From Marinilabiliaceae bacterium ANBcel2 (GTDB lineage: Bacteria; Bacteroidota; Bacteroidia; Bacteroidales; Marinilabiliaceae): a stretch of DNA of 64,000 nt. Within the stretch, counting starts at the first letter, position 1, and every line of letters starts with the position of its first letter. Below, piece after piece: positions 36,353 through 45,821 of this stretch. Under the pieces are notes generated by a model. That model searched no databases. It had not been told where the DNA came from and was given only the letters and a program-made list of their open reading frames with translations. Both the position numbers and the translations under genes were made by a program. The stretch spans positions 62,001-126,000 of the forward strand of contig JARULA010000002.1 of the NCBI GenBank assembly GCA_029688995.1, given 5' to 3'.

Positions 36353-37243
36353 TTAATTATCATAACGTTTTAAAATATCCCTATACTCATCTATCCTGCG
36401 ATCTCGAAAAAAGGGCCATATACGACGTACCTCCTCGGTTCTTGCAATTGAGATCTCCTCTGTTACAACCGCATCATCATTTCCGGCAAACGCAGTAATT
36501 TCTCCCTGCTGACCACAAATAAAGCTGCCGCCCCAAAACTCTATTCCTTTAAGCTGTCCCGAAGGATCTTTTTCAAACCCGTTACGATTAACCGAAATAA
36601 CGGGAAGGGCATTTGAGATTGCATGGGCTCGTTGAGAAATAATCCATGCATCTTTCTGCCGTCTCTTCTCCTCTGTGGAGTCGTCCAAATCCCATCCTAT
36701 AGCAGTAGGGTAAATAAGTATCTCAGCACCTTTAAGAGCCATTATACGTGCTGCTTCGGGATACCACTGATCCCAACAAACAAGAACTCCCAACCTTCCA
36801 ACAGAGGTGTCGATAGGTTCAAATCCTTTATCTCCGGGAGTAAAATAGAACTTTTCATAAAAACCCGGATCATCAGGAATATGCATCTTTCGATAACTCC
36901 CAACAAGAGATCCATCACTCTCAATAACTACTGCGGTATTATGATAGAGACCCGGTGCACGTTTTTCAAAGAGAGAGAGAATTATAACCACACCTAACTC
37001 TTTTGCCAAACTACCATAATCTGATGTTGATGGTCCGGGTATTCTCTCTGCAATATCAAAATTTTCACAATTTTCACTCTGGCAAAAATAGAGACTATTA
37101 TGCAATTCGGGCAAAACAATAAGCTGAGCACCATTATTAGCAGCCTCTCGTATCCCATTTTTAAGTCGGACCACATTATCCTCTATATCACTACTATTGC
37201 TTTGTTGAACAAAAGCAGTTTTGATAATATCTTTTTCAGCCAT
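36353..37243 (-). CDS. aguB: N-carbamoylputrescine amidase (nitrilase superfamily)
   Basis: This enzyme hydrolyses N-carbamoylputrescine to putrescine, CO2 and ammonia. Counting from an upstream Met seven codons earlier, the Glu-Lys-Cys triad is E53 (V-L-P-E-L-H), K126 (Y-R-K-M-H-I-P-D) and C163 (L-V-C-W-D-Q-W-Y-P-E-A-A-R). I placed the start at M-A-E-K-D, which removes an overlap with aguA and fits the family. Directly following agmatine deiminase in the same operon supports the substrate. Together they form the agmatine route to putrescine, an alternative to ornithine decarboxylase. Confidence 0.93.
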   Translation of the reverse strand: MAEKDIIKTAFVQQSNSSDIEDNVVRLKNGIREAANNGAQLIVLPELHNSLYFCQSENCENFDIAERIPGPSTSDYGSLAKELGVVIILSLFEKRAPGLYHNTAVVIESDGSLVGSYRKMHIPDDPGFYEKFYFTPGDKGFEPIDTSVGRLGVLVCWDQWYPEAARIMALKGAEILIYPTAIGWDLDDSTEEKRRQKDAWIISQRAHAISNALPVISVNRNGFEKDPSGQLKGIEFWGGSFICGQQGEITAFAGNDDAVVTEEISIARTEEVRRIWPFFRDRRIDEYRDILKRYDN

Positions 37244-37253
37244 AATCCCTCTT

Positions 37254-38291
37254 TTAAAAAACATTACTATTTAAAGCCCCGGCAGGAATTTGCATTGTTG
37301 CACAATGAAGAGAGCCATTCTCTTGTATTAAAGGCAAACAATTAACACCTATCACCCTCCGGTTCTTAAAAACCTTTTGTAATTGATTAAGAGCAAGACT
37401 ATCAGTTTTAGATCCATACAAAGGAACTAATAGAGCGCTGTTTAAAATCAAAAAATTAGCATAGGTAGCAGGTAAGCGTTTGTCCCCATTATATACCGGT
37501 TCTGCCATAGAAAGTGGTACCAACTTAAATGGTCTGCCATTATTATCACGAAACAACTTAAGCTCCTCCTCCATCTTTTTTAATTCACTATAATGAGAAT
37601 CGTCACTATCTGTTGGCGCAACATAAGCAATTGTTTCGGGATCACAAAATCGAGCGAGGGTATCGATATGCGAATCAGTATCGTCTCCTTCAATATATCC
37701 ATGATTTAAAACCAAAACTTTACTGGCACCTAATACATCTTTAATATAATTGATTCTTTCATCAAAAGAGAGAGAGGAGTTACGATTGGCAGAATCGATA
37801 CATTTACGGGTTGTTAAAATAGTTCCCCTACCATCACTCTCTATTGATCCCCCCTCAAGAGTGAAGCCTAAATGATCCTCAATAACCGTGGCTGAAGAGA
37901 AAAAAGAGAGCTCATTTAATCTGTTAATAACAAGGTTATCTTGTTCACTTTTATACTTTAAACCCCAGCCGTTAAATTTAAAATTTGCAACAATATAACC
38001 ACTTCTACTATTTAAAGTTATGGGTCCGTAATCCCTTATCCATGTATCATCAACCTCAATAAAACAGATTATAACAGAGAGGTTTTGACTTTTTATTAAT
38101 TTTTCTGTTCTATTATCATCCGGAATTAAAAGAATAACTTTTTGAAAAAGAGTGATTTTTTTGATAATCTCTATATAACAGCTCTGAATCTGATCAAGCA
38201 TATAACTCCAATCACTCCTTTGATGTGGCCAGGCCATTAAAACTGCATCCTGATCACTCCATTCAGCAGGCAAAAATCTTTCACTTACCAT
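37254..38291 (-). CDS. aguA: Agmatine deiminase
   Basis: This 345-residue enzyme of the peptidyl-arginine deiminase superfamily turns agmatine into N-carbamoylputrescine and ammonia. Motifs seen: W-I-R-D-Y-G-P, E-G-G-S-I-E-S-D-G, H-I-D-T-L-A-R-F and the catalytic C330 in G-S-L-H-C-A-T-M-Q. The last motif differs slightly from the common G-G-x-I-H-C-x-T-Q-Q form, but the His and Cys are intact. It lies 5 bases after the DUF4268 gene and just before aguB, in a five-gene operon with a porin at the front. Confidence 0.93.
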   Translation of the reverse strand: MVSERFLPAEWSDQDAVLMAWPHQRSDWSYMLDQIQSCYIEIIKKITLFQKVILLIPDDNRTEKLIKSQNLSVIICFIEVDDTWIRDYGPITLNSRSGYIVANFKFNGWGLKYKSEQDNLVINRLNELSFFSSATVIEDHLGFTLEGGSIESDGRGTILTTRKCIDSANRNSSLSFDERINYIKDVLGASKVLVLNHGYIEGDDTDSHIDTLARFCDPETIAYVAPTDSDDSHYSELKKMEEELKLFRDNNGRPFKLVPLSMAEPVYNGDKRLPATYANFLILNSALLVPLYGSKTDSLALNQLQKVFKNRRVIGVNCLPLIQENGSLHCATMQIPAGALNSNVF

Positions 38292-38296
38292 ACCTT

Positions 38297-38761
38297 TTAC
38301 CTATTTATATCTGACTGCATATAATCCTTAACCTCTATGTATGCCTTCTCCATTTTAATCATACGATCAATTAAAAAGTAAAGCATTTGAGGCCACAACT
38401 CTTTTTTTAATATATCTCCGGGATTTTCGGTATAAACACGACATACAAGCTCTCCGGTAGGCTTTTCATATGCAAAATCCCAAATAAGCTTCTCCTCAAA
38501 AAAGCTGGCAATTATTTCCCTTACAGCATAAAGCTTTTCATAAAGCATCAATCTATGATCCTCTTTACGATGATTTATCTCTATGGCTACAATAGCCTTT
38601 CCCCGATCTACATCAAAACGCAAATCTAACCCCTTAATTCCGGTATCTCTCAATATCCAAAATTTTTTCCTCCCTTTTTGCCCTGGCAACCTGCGACTTC
38701 GATTCGACAATCTCTGCCAAAACTCTAATCTTAAAGCTTTAGCCTCCTCTTTTGAAAACAT
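38297..38761 (-). CDS. DUF4268-family protein
   Basis: This is a small soluble protein of about 154 residues matching the uncharacterised family DUF4268. I start it at an ATG directly after a TTG. Features: K-E-E-A-K-A-L-R-x-E-F-W near the start, F-W-I-L, a beta hairpin with L-D-L-R-F-D-V-D-R-G and A-I-V-A-I-E-I, and a C-terminal helical region. The spacing of D and E (D-L-R-F-D-V ... A-I-V-A-I-E-I) recalls the PD-(D/E)xK nuclease core, but without the K this is only a guess. In many genomes the domain is fused to or near nuclease or restriction genes; here it is flanked by a porin and aguA. Confidence 0.78.
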   Translation of the reverse strand: MFSKEEAKALRLEFWQRLSNRSRRLPGQKGRKKFWILRDTGIKGLDLRFDVDRGKAIVAIEINHRKEDHRLMLYEKLYAVREIIASFFEEKLIWDFAYEKPTGELVCRVYTENPGDILKKELWPQMLYFLIDRMIKMEKAYIEVKDYMQSDINR

Positions 38762-38773
38762 CAACTAAATATT

Positions 38774-39988
38774 TTAAAACAGATATTTAAATGATAAAAG
38801 CGAACGATGATTATTATAATATGAAACATCATCTCCCACTCCATAATAGTCAAACTCTTCACCCCAGCCGGCTCTACTAAAATAATACTCCAAAGTAATA
38901 TTTATATGATCTGCTAAAACATAGCGTATTCTTGGTGAAACAACAAAAAGAGACGAGAGTCCGGGATCCATAGAAAGATCATCTATTACATCAACTTCAT
39001 CTGAGCTCCCTAATCTGTTCAAATATCCGGTAAAAAAGCCGGGACGCCATGTCTCATTCATAACCTCTAAATCGCTCCACAGTGTAGCAACTTTTAAAGC
39101 TTCATATTCAGGAGAGTTGGTGCCACTGGATTCTATTACTTCACCCACACCCCCGGGTATAACATGTTCAGTTAAATTTCCTCCATATATTCCGCCTGCA
39201 CGAAATGTTAAACGGGGAAGTTGATACCTAAATGATGCCTGATAATGAGTACTCCCTATAACAGGCTGATCCTCGGTTTGTGAAATATCCTGTGGTATTG
39301 CCAAACGTTTATATCCTGCAGAGAATGTTGCAAAAGCATTCCCCTCTCCCCCAAGCTTAAGTTGAATAACAGTTTCAGGCACTTGCGCCTCTTCACTACC
39401 CTTTACAAAACCGGCAGATCGAAAATTATTCTGCTCAATTAAAGCAGCAATTATCTCAACATCTTCATTAAATCTATATGAAAATCTAAGTTGAGGATTT
39501 CTGCTTAATGGATACATTGGAACCCCCACACAAGTATTTCCTGTTTGCGGAAAATTTTCGGGTACAAAAAAGGGATGCCATGTTTGCCCTACAATAAAAG
39601 TGATATTATTATACCCCAATTGCAGATAGGCATGACGCAATCTAAAATTAGAGTCAGCAAATCGTGCATCTCCCAAAAAGTCAGCTTCTAGAACTGCCAA
39701 TGTTGAAATACCATTTACTTCAGGGCCTAAAACATTTAACCCAAAACGGGAATGAGCCGCATCAATATCAAAAGTGCCTCGGTCATTAATATCGTGATCA
39801 TTATCTTTACCGGAAGGTAACGGGTAGAGATAGATATGATCATTGCGTGCCATTCTGCTGCCACGTGTATTATGAGCAACATCTACAGCAACCATTCCAT
39901 ATATATCAACATTAAAAAGTCGATCCTGAGAAATCGATTCTGTCGCTACAAAGATTAATGCACATACAATATATAGATACTTCATCAT
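38774..39988 (-). CDS. Predicted outer membrane porin (DcaP-like)
   Basis: This 404-residue protein has a signal peptide (about 1-20) and a beta-barrel signature: alternating hydrophobic strands through the whole length and a C-terminal phenylalanine (L-L-S-F-K-Y-L-F). The opening strand V-D-I-Y-G-M-V-A-V-D-V and the barrel region G-P-E-V-N-G-I-S-T-L-A-V-L-E-A-D recall DcaP/OprP-like trimeric porins. It is the first gene of an operon leading to DUF4268, aguA, aguB and a HAD hydrolase (9-base gap). Uptake of agmatine or another small amine or acid is an inference from position. Confidence 0.78.
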   Translation of the reverse strand: MMKYLYIVCALIFVATESISQDRLFNVDIYGMVAVDVAHNTRGSRMARNDHIYLYPLPSGKDNDHDINDRGTFDIDAAHSRFGLNVLGPEVNGISTLAVLEADFLGDARFADSNFRLRHAYLQLGYNNITFIVGQTWHPFFVPENFPQTGNTCVGVPMYPLSRNPQLRFSYRFNEDVEIIAALIEQNNFRSAGFVKGSEEAQVPETVIQLKLGGEGNAFATFSAGYKRLAIPQDISQTEDQPVIGSTHYQASFRYQLPRLTFRAGGIYGGNLTEHVIPGGVGEVIESSGTNSPEYEALKVATLWSDLEVMNETWRPGFFTGYLNRLGSSDEVDVIDDLSMDPGLSSLFVVSPRIRYVLADHINITLEYYFSRAGWGEEFDYYGVGDDVSYYNNHRSLLSFKYLF

Positions 39989-40117
39989 TAAAAAGAGAGA
40001 TTCTAAAAATAAAACTTACGAAAAAACAAAAAGTAAATCAATTTGGCAAACATTTTTTCATGCAAACAATTATAATATATCTTTATAGCAACAATTACAT
40101 AAACAATATCACCTACT

Positions 40118-42859
40118 ATGAAAACTCTCTCACGTATTTTATCGGGCTACTGGCTAATGGGAGCACTTTTTATTCTATTGGCAGCTTCTATGGCTTTGGC
40201 AACTTTTATTGAAAATGATTATGGAACACATGCAGCAAAAGCTCTTGTGTATAACACAATATGGTTTGAATTTCTATTTGTTTTACTGGGAGTTAACATG
40301 CTCCTGAATCTGTTTAAACACCGAACATGGCAAAAAGGGCGAACTGCAGTTTTTATTTTCCATATCTCTTTTATAGTTATTTTAATTGGAGCTGCAATAA
40401 CCAGATATAGTGGATACGAAGGATTATTACATATAAGAGAAGGGCATAGTGCTAATGTTCTGCTATCATCTGATCCCTATATTAAAGCAACCTATATAAA
40501 TAAAGGTGATACAGCAACAAATGAAAAAATATCATATGTATGCAGTGCCAAACCCAATGAGTATCGAGCAAGGTTAAAAGCAGGAGAAAACAGAATAAAA
40601 ATAAGAAGCAGAAAATTTGTCCCAAATGCCGTGATGAGACCTGTTAGAGGCGACAGTTCGGAGCTAACACCTATCTCTCATCCCGGAGAAAATAATCACT
40701 TACCCAATGCAGTTGTTTTTGAGATAGATAAAAATGGAGAGAGTTATTACACTATTACAAAAGGACGTAGCGGCGAGCTGGGTAAACCAAGTCAACTTGA
40801 TCTTAACAATGGGATTTTAGAGATTTCATATGGAGCCAAAGAGATAAAACTTCCCTTTAATATTAAATTAAACAAGTTTACTCTTGAAAGATATCCCGGT
40901 TCACAAAGTCCATCGGGTTACAGAAGCGATATTACTTTAAAAGACAGTGAACGTGAAGTTGAAAAAGATTATAAAATTTTTATGAATAATGTTTTAAATT
41001 ACCGGGGTTATCGTTTTTTTCAAAGCTCTTATGATCAGGATGAAAAAGGAACGGTGCTTTCAGTTAACAAAGATCTGCCGGGAACAGTTGTCACCTACAT
41101 TGGATATTTTTTGATGATTTTTAGCATGCTTTGGGCTCTTATAGCAAAAAACACACGTTTTAGATTTTTAATAAACAAAGCAGGAGCTCTCCATAATAAA
41201 AGAAAAAAATTAACAACACTTTTACTTTTTGCCATTTTAACCCCGGCCTTTTCAGTTTCAGATAAAGCAATCCCGGATAAAGAAATTGCTAAAGAATTTG
41301 GATCAATAGCAGTACAGGGTAGAGATGGAAGAATTAAACCATTAAATTCACTGCATCAGGAAATAGCACTTAAACTGGTTAAACATATAACCTTTGAAGG
41401 AATGTCTGCTGACCAAATGGTTCTGGGAATGTTTACTCATCCACATGAGTGGCAAAAGAAACCTATAATAACAGTAAAAGATCCTAAGCTAAGATCAATA
41501 TTAGGCATAACAAGTGATAAAGCCTCCTTTTCCAACTTTTTTGATTCCCCGACCCACTATAAAATTCATGGATATGTAGATGCTGCTCATCGTCAAAATC
41601 CTGCACAAAGAGACAAATTTGAAGATGAACTAATAAAAGTTGATGAACAGGTAAATGTTTTCTATACTGTACAATCGGGACATCTTCACAGAATATTCCC
41701 TTCAGGCGAACTAAAAACCGAACCCTGGTACACTCCCGTACGAGATGCTAAAACATTATCACAAAAAGATAGTCTATTTGCAGCATCAGCTCTGCAAGAT
41801 TTGTTTAAAGCCGTTAGGTCAAATGAAAAAAGAGAGGCTTTTAATATAATTGATGAGATTAAAAATTTTCAAAGAGAAAATGGGGGTAAGATAATGCCTT
41901 CTACCTTGACTATAGAGCTGGAATTGCTTTATAACCGACTTGCAATATTTATGTGGTTGGCAATGTTCTATTTTATTATTGGATCAATACTTGTTTTTCT
42001 GCAATTTACTTCGTTGATAAAGCCTTCAATTAAGACCGAAAAGGTAATGAAGGGAGGATATTTTATCGTTCTCGCAGGCTTTTTATATTATAGTGCAGGA
42101 TTGGTTTTAAGATGGATAATTGCAGGACATGCCCCCTGGAGTAACGGATATGAATCTATGATCTTTACAGGCTGGTGCATTATTCTTGCAGCATTTCTTA
42201 TGGAAAGAAAAAGCTCTATGGTTATTCCTATAGCTTCACTTTTTACAGGAGTGGTATTAATGGTAGCACATTTAAGCTGGATGAATCCGCAAATAACAAA
42301 TTTGGTTCCGGTACTGCAGTCTCACTGGTTAACTCTTCACGTTTCAGTTATTATCATTGGTTATGGCTTTTTTGCTTTGGGAGCCCTCCTGGGATTTTTA
42401 AGTCTGATCATCTGCATCTTTAGAACAAAAAAGAGCAGAGAGAGGCTTAATTTAACAATAGGAGAGTTAACTTCTATTAATGAGATGTCGTTAACAGCAG
42501 GCCTCTATTTAATGACAATAGGCTCTTTCCTTGGCGGTATATGGGCTAATGAATCATGGGGACGCTACTGGGGGTGGGATCCAAAAGAGACATGGTCACT
42601 AATAACAATAATATTGTATGCGTTTATACTCCATATGAGATTTATCCCGGGTTTAAAAGGAAATATAGCTTTTAATACAGGTTCTATTATAACTTTTGGC
42701 TCTGTTATTATGACATATCTTGGTGTTAACTACTATCTTGCAGGGCTCCACTCCTATGCTGGTGGAGATCCCGTTCCCATTCCAAACTTTATCTACTATA
42801 GCGTAGCAATAATATTTGTTGTTATTATAGCTGCAAGATGGAATGAAGCGCAAAAATGA
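40118..42859 (+). CDS. Cytochrome c biogenesis protein, ResB-CcsA fusion
   Basis: This 913-residue membrane protein fuses the two system II heme-handling subunits. The first ~345 residues have ResB traits (four helices and a periplasmic domain). A hydrophilic middle region (about 375-590) contains G-R-D-G-R-I-K-P-L-N-S-L-H-Q-E, and the last ~310 residues form CcsA with the tryptophan-rich heme-binding motif W-G-R-Y-W-G-W-D-P-K-E-T-W-S. It exports and attaches heme to CxxCH apocytochromes in the periplasm, so a c-type cytochrome respiratory chain is implied. The tsaB gene follows directly. Confidence 0.9.
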   Translation: MKTLSRILSGYWLMGALFILLAASMALATFIENDYGTHAAKALVYNTIWFEFLFVLLGVNMLLNLFKHRTWQKGRTAVFIFHISFIVILIGAAITRYSGYEGLLHIREGHSANVLLSSDPYIKATYINKGDTATNEKISYVCSAKPNEYRARLKAGENRIKIRSRKFVPNAVMRPVRGDSSELTPISHPGENNHLPNAVVFEIDKNGESYYTITKGRSGELGKPSQLDLNNGILEISYGAKEIKLPFNIKLNKFTLERYPGSQSPSGYRSDITLKDSEREVEKDYKIFMNNVLNYRGYRFFQSSYDQDEKGTVLSVNKDLPGTVVTYIGYFLMIFSMLWALIAKNTRFRFLINKAGALHNKRKKLTTLLLFAILTPAFSVSDKAIPDKEIAKEFGSIAVQGRDGRIKPLNSLHQEIALKLVKHITFEGMSADQMVLGMFTHPHEWQKKPIITVKDPKLRSILGITSDKASFSNFFDSPTHYKIHGYVDAAHRQNPAQRDKFEDELIKVDEQVNVFYTVQSGHLHRIFPSGELKTEPWYTPVRDAKTLSQKDSLFAASALQDLFKAVRSNEKREAFNIIDEIKNFQRENGGKIMPSTLTIELELLYNRLAIFMWLAMFYFIIGSILVFLQFTSLIKPSIKTEKVMKGGYFIVLAGFLYYSAGLVLRWIIAGHAPWSNGYESMIFTGWCIILAAFLMERKSSMVIPIASLFTGVVLMVAHLSWMNPQITNLVPVLQSHWLTLHVSVIIIGYGFFALGALLGFLSLIICIFRTKKSRERLNLTIGELTSINEMSLTAGLYLMTIGSFLGGIWANESWGRYWGWDPKETWSLITIILYAFILHMRFIPGLKGNIAFNTGSIITFGSVIMTYLGVNYYLAGLHSYAGGDPVPIPNFIYYSVAIIFVVIIAARWNEAQK

Positions 42860-42887
42860 CTATTTTTGCAAATTCAAAAAAAATGAT

Positions 42888-43583
42888 ATGTCATTAATAT
42901 TATGCATTGAGACCTCTACGACAGTCTGTTCGGTAGCTATAGCAAAAGAGAGTAACTGCATAGCATTTAACAGATCAGATACCGGCAATGCTCACTCAGT
43001 TGTTTTAACACCACTGATTGAAAAAACTTTAAAAGAGGCCAGTATAGATCCCTCAATGTTAAGTGCAGTTGCTGTAAGTGACGGTCCGGGTTCATACACA
43101 GGATTGCGAATTGGAGTTTCTGTTACTAAAGGGTTATGCTACAGTTTAAATATTCCTGCAATTACCATAAGTTCATTAAAAATTATTGCAGCAAATGCTC
43201 TTAACAAAATAGATCCAAAAGATAAGGATGCATTAATTTGCCCATTAATGGATGCCCGAAGAATGGAAGTCTATTCAGCACTATATTCAATCAACCTTAA
43301 AGAGGTAAAAAAGATAAAAGCAGAAATAATAGATGAAAAGAGCTATAGCCACACCAATAATAAAATTTATTTTGCAGGAAATGGAGTAGATAAATGTAGA
43401 GAAGTTATACAAAGTAGAGATGTCTTTTTTTTAACAGGCATCGATCCATTAGCATCGAGTATGTGTCGCCTTGCAACTGAAAAATATGATAATAAACAGT
43501 TTGCAGACGTAGCATATTTTGAGCCATTCTATCTTAAAAATTTTATAGCAACACACTCAAAAAAATCTATTTTAAAAACTTAA
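42888..43583 (+). CDS. tsaB: tRNA N6-threonylcarbamoyladenosine biosynthesis protein TsaB
   Basis: TsaB is the scaffold partner of TsaD and TsaE in t6A37 tRNA modification. The ASKHA fold is visible: I-E-T-S-T-T-V-C-S-V-A-I-A near the start, S-D-G-P-G-S-Y-T-G-L-R-I-G and M-D-A-R-R-M-E-V-Y-S-A. I place the start at the Met before S-L-I-L-C; an ATG 15 codons earlier would overlap the ccsA end by 17 bases and adds a basic, unlikely leader. Efp follows in 14 bases. Confidence 0.92.
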   Translation: MSLILCIETSTTVCSVAIAKESNCIAFNRSDTGNAHSVVLTPLIEKTLKEASIDPSMLSAVAVSDGPGSYTGLRIGVSVTKGLCYSLNIPAITISSLKIIAANALNKIDPKDKDALICPLMDARRMEVYSALYSINLKEVKKIKAEIIDEKSYSHTNNKIYFAGNGVDKCREVIQSRDVFFLTGIDPLASSMCRLATEKYDNKQFADVAYFEPFYLKNFIATHSKKSILKT

Positions 43584-43597
43584 AAAAATAAATAACA

Positions 43598-44164
43598 ATG
43601 GCAACAACATCAGATTTTAGAAATGGAATGTGTATTGAACACAACGGGCAACTTTGGACAATTACAGAGTTTCAACATGTAAAACCGGGAAAAGGTCCTG
43701 CCTTTGTGAGAACCAAGCTAAAAAATGTCTCTACAGGAAAAGTTCTTGAAAACACTTTTACTGCAGGAGTGAAAGTTAATGAAGCTCGTGTAGAACATCG
43801 CCCCCATCAATTTTTATACAAAGATGATATGGGATATCACTTTATGAACAGTGAAAATTTTGAACAGATGAATATTCCCGAAAATTTAGTGGAATCTCCC
43901 GAACTTATGCGTGAAGGACAGGAAGTTGATCTTGTATATCATGTTGATTCTGAAACTCCGTTAATGGTAAACCTGCCGCAATTTATAATTTACGAAGTTA
44001 CCTACACAGAACCGGGAGTTAAAGGTGATACCTCGTCAACCTCATCATTAAAACCGGCAACCATAGATACCGGCAGTGAAATAATGGTACCTCTTTTTAT
44101 TGAACAGGGAGAGAAGATTAAGGTTGATACCAAAGAAAAATCGTATGTAGAAAGAGCCAAATAA
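43598..44164 (+). CDS. efp: Translation elongation factor P
   Basis: EF-P relieves ribosome stalling at polyproline. The 188-residue length and three beta-barrel domains are standard. The tip loop K-P-G-K32-G-P-A-F carries the lysine that is modified (or left unmodified) in other species; whether it is modified here depends on enzymes not in this window. The C-terminal oligonucleotide-binding domain has I-D-T-G-S-E-I-M-V-P-L-F-I. The tsaB gene is 14 bases upstream, so the two are probably one transcript. Confidence 0.96.
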   Translation: MATTSDFRNGMCIEHNGQLWTITEFQHVKPGKGPAFVRTKLKNVSTGKVLENTFTAGVKVNEARVEHRPHQFLYKDDMGYHFMNSENFEQMNIPENLVESPELMREGQEVDLVYHVDSETPLMVNLPQFIIYEVTYTEPGVKGDTSSTSSLKPATIDTGSEIMVPLFIEQGEKIKVDTKEKSYVERAK

Positions 44165-44251
44165 TAAACAAAAAGAGATATAGCCATTGGGGTTTAAACA
44201 ATTAATTCGTATTTTTAAAGATATTGATTGTTGAACCGGCGAAAACCAAAA

Positions 44252-45487
44252 ATGGTAAAAGAGATAAAAAAAAGAAAACTTAAGCTCTATAGAGACAGAC
44301 TTAATATGCTTTTGGATTTAACCCAAACCATTAATGAAGATCACAGCATTAATGAACTTTTGGGCGAATTTCGAATATTACTGCATGAGGAGCTTAATGT
44401 TGGTAAAGTTTTGGTTTTTACTCTAACCAACGGCAGATGGCAAAATGTGTTAAGTTCAGGTGTAAAGAGCATAGAGGTAAACTCTATTACTCCTGAAAAA
44501 GATCTTCTCCATATTGAGCGGATAGAAAACATCACTCTCTCGCCTCCAAAAAATCTTGAAGGTTTTGATGCTGTAATACCACTATTCCACCGATATAAAC
44601 CAATAGGATATGTTCTTATTGGTGATGTTGACGAAGAACAGGAAGGTATTAGTCCGACCATAAAACATCTTAAACTAATTCAAATAATATCAAACCTGAT
44701 TATTGTATTTGCCGAAAACAGGCGAATGCATAAAGCTCTTTTAGAACAACAGGCTATACAAAAAGAGCTTGAATTGGCATCTAAAATCCAAACCCAATTA
44801 ATTCCCGGAACAGATAATCTGCCAAAAGAGAAATCCTTATCCATATATACAATATACCACCCACACATGGATGTTGGCGGCGACTATTATGATTTTATAA
44901 AATTATCACGCAACACAATAGGATTTTGTGTTGCTGATGTTTCGGGCAAAGGTGTTTCAGCGGCTCTTTTAATGTCTAATTTTCAGGCTGTATTACGTTC
45001 GGGCTTTAAATCAAAGGTAAGTTTAAAAAAGTTAATTAACCAGTTAAATGAGCGGGTTAACGAAAACTCAAACAGCGAGAAATTTATCACGATGTTTATT
45101 GGAAAGTATAATACTAAATCAAGAAAATTAACTTATGTAAATGCCGGCCATTTACCGCCACTTTTATATAATACCAATAAAGATCATATAACATATTTAG
45201 ATAAGGGTTGTATCGGCCTCGGAATGCTGGATCTTATACCTGCCATTGAAACCGGAAAAATAACAATACCTAAAGGATCAAAATTTTTAGCCTTTACCGA
45301 CGGATTAATTGAGCTGGAGAGTGATTCTAAAGAGATTATGTCGAATGAAGATTTTATAAAAAACATAATTAAAAATAGCTACCCTTTATCTTATAATATT
45401 GAAAAAATTAAAGAGTATATAGCAAATCAAAGTTTAAAACACTCTATATTTGATGATATCTCTTTAATTGGCATAGAGTTCAATTAA
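44252..45487 (+). CDS. SpoIIE-type (PP2C) serine phosphatase with N-terminal GAF-like sensor
   Basis: This is a roughly 411-residue protein. I prefer the ATG of M-V-K-E-I-K-K over two upstream TTG codons. The first ~170 residues resemble a GAF-like sensory domain (L-L-H-E-E-L-N-V-G-K-V-L-V-F), then a coiled coil (about 180-205 of the longer frame), then the PPM phosphatase with D-V-G-G-D-Y-Y-D-F, C-V-A-D-V-S-G-K-G-V-S-A-A-L-L-M, and F-T-D-G-L-I-E-L-E, i.e. metal-binding Asp residues. Such RsbU-like enzymes dephosphorylate anti-sigma-factor antagonists. No antagonist or anti-sigma gene is adjacent. The 13-base gap to the next gene suggests co-transcription. Confidence 0.9.
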   Translation: MVKEIKKRKLKLYRDRLNMLLDLTQTINEDHSINELLGEFRILLHEELNVGKVLVFTLTNGRWQNVLSSGVKSIEVNSITPEKDLLHIERIENITLSPPKNLEGFDAVIPLFHRYKPIGYVLIGDVDEEQEGISPTIKHLKLIQIISNLIIVFAENRRMHKALLEQQAIQKELELASKIQTQLIPGTDNLPKEKSLSIYTIYHPHMDVGGDYYDFIKLSRNTIGFCVADVSGKGVSAALLMSNFQAVLRSGFKSKVSLKKLINQLNERVNENSNSEKFITMFIGKYNTKSRKLTYVNAGHLPPLLYNTNKDHITYLDKGCIGLGMLDLIPAIETGKITIPKGSKFLAFTDGLIELESDSKEIMSNEDFIKNIIKNSYPLSYNIEKIKEYIANQSLKHSIFDDISLIGIEFN

Positions 45488-45500
45488 TTATATTTTAATT

Positions 45501-45758
45501 ATGGAGTGCAGAGAAGAGTGCGGAGCATGTTGTATCGCTATTTCAATATCATCACCCATACCGGGAATGCCAAATGGTAAACCCGCCGGGGTAAAATGCA
45601 TACATTTACAGGCAGACTATAAGTGCGGAATATTTAATTCTCCCGACAGACCTGCTGTATGCAAAGGGTTTAAGCCCGAAGAGCTTTTTTGTGGTAACAG
45701 TCGTGAAGAGGCTTTAAAAATTATATCAAAACTGGAAGGAATTGAAATACCCGAGTAA
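45501..45758 (+). CDS. YkgJ-like cysteine cluster protein
   Basis: This 85-residue protein of the YkgJ (CxxxCxxCC) family opens with M-E-C-R-E-E-C-G-A-C-C. Eight cysteines (C3, C7, C10, C11, C34, C42, C54 and C64) may bind a zinc or iron-sulfur cluster. Families of this type are annotated only as possible Fe-S or zinc oxidoreductases, so no precise function is given. It lies 13 bases downstream of the phosphatase gene, and the frr gene follows after a gap with its own promoter. Confidence 0.85.
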   Translation: MECREECGACCIAISISSPIPGMPNGKPAGVKCIHLQADYKCGIFNSPDRPAVCKGFKPEELFCGNSREEALKIISKLEGIEIPE

Positions 45759-45759
45759 T

Positions 45760-45788
45760 TTGATCAATTCCCATTTTTTTTATATTTG
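45760..45788 (+). promoter_or_regulatory. Promoter of frr
   Basis: TTG (45760-45762) with an 18-base spacer and TATATTTG (45781-45788), a full match to the Bacteroidota consensus. It begins just past the ykgJ-like stop and sits about 33 bases before the frr start, so frr does not depend on the genes upstream. Confidence 0.7.
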
Positions 45789-45821
45789 TAATCAGATGTC
45801 TAATTCAATATAATCTTATCC

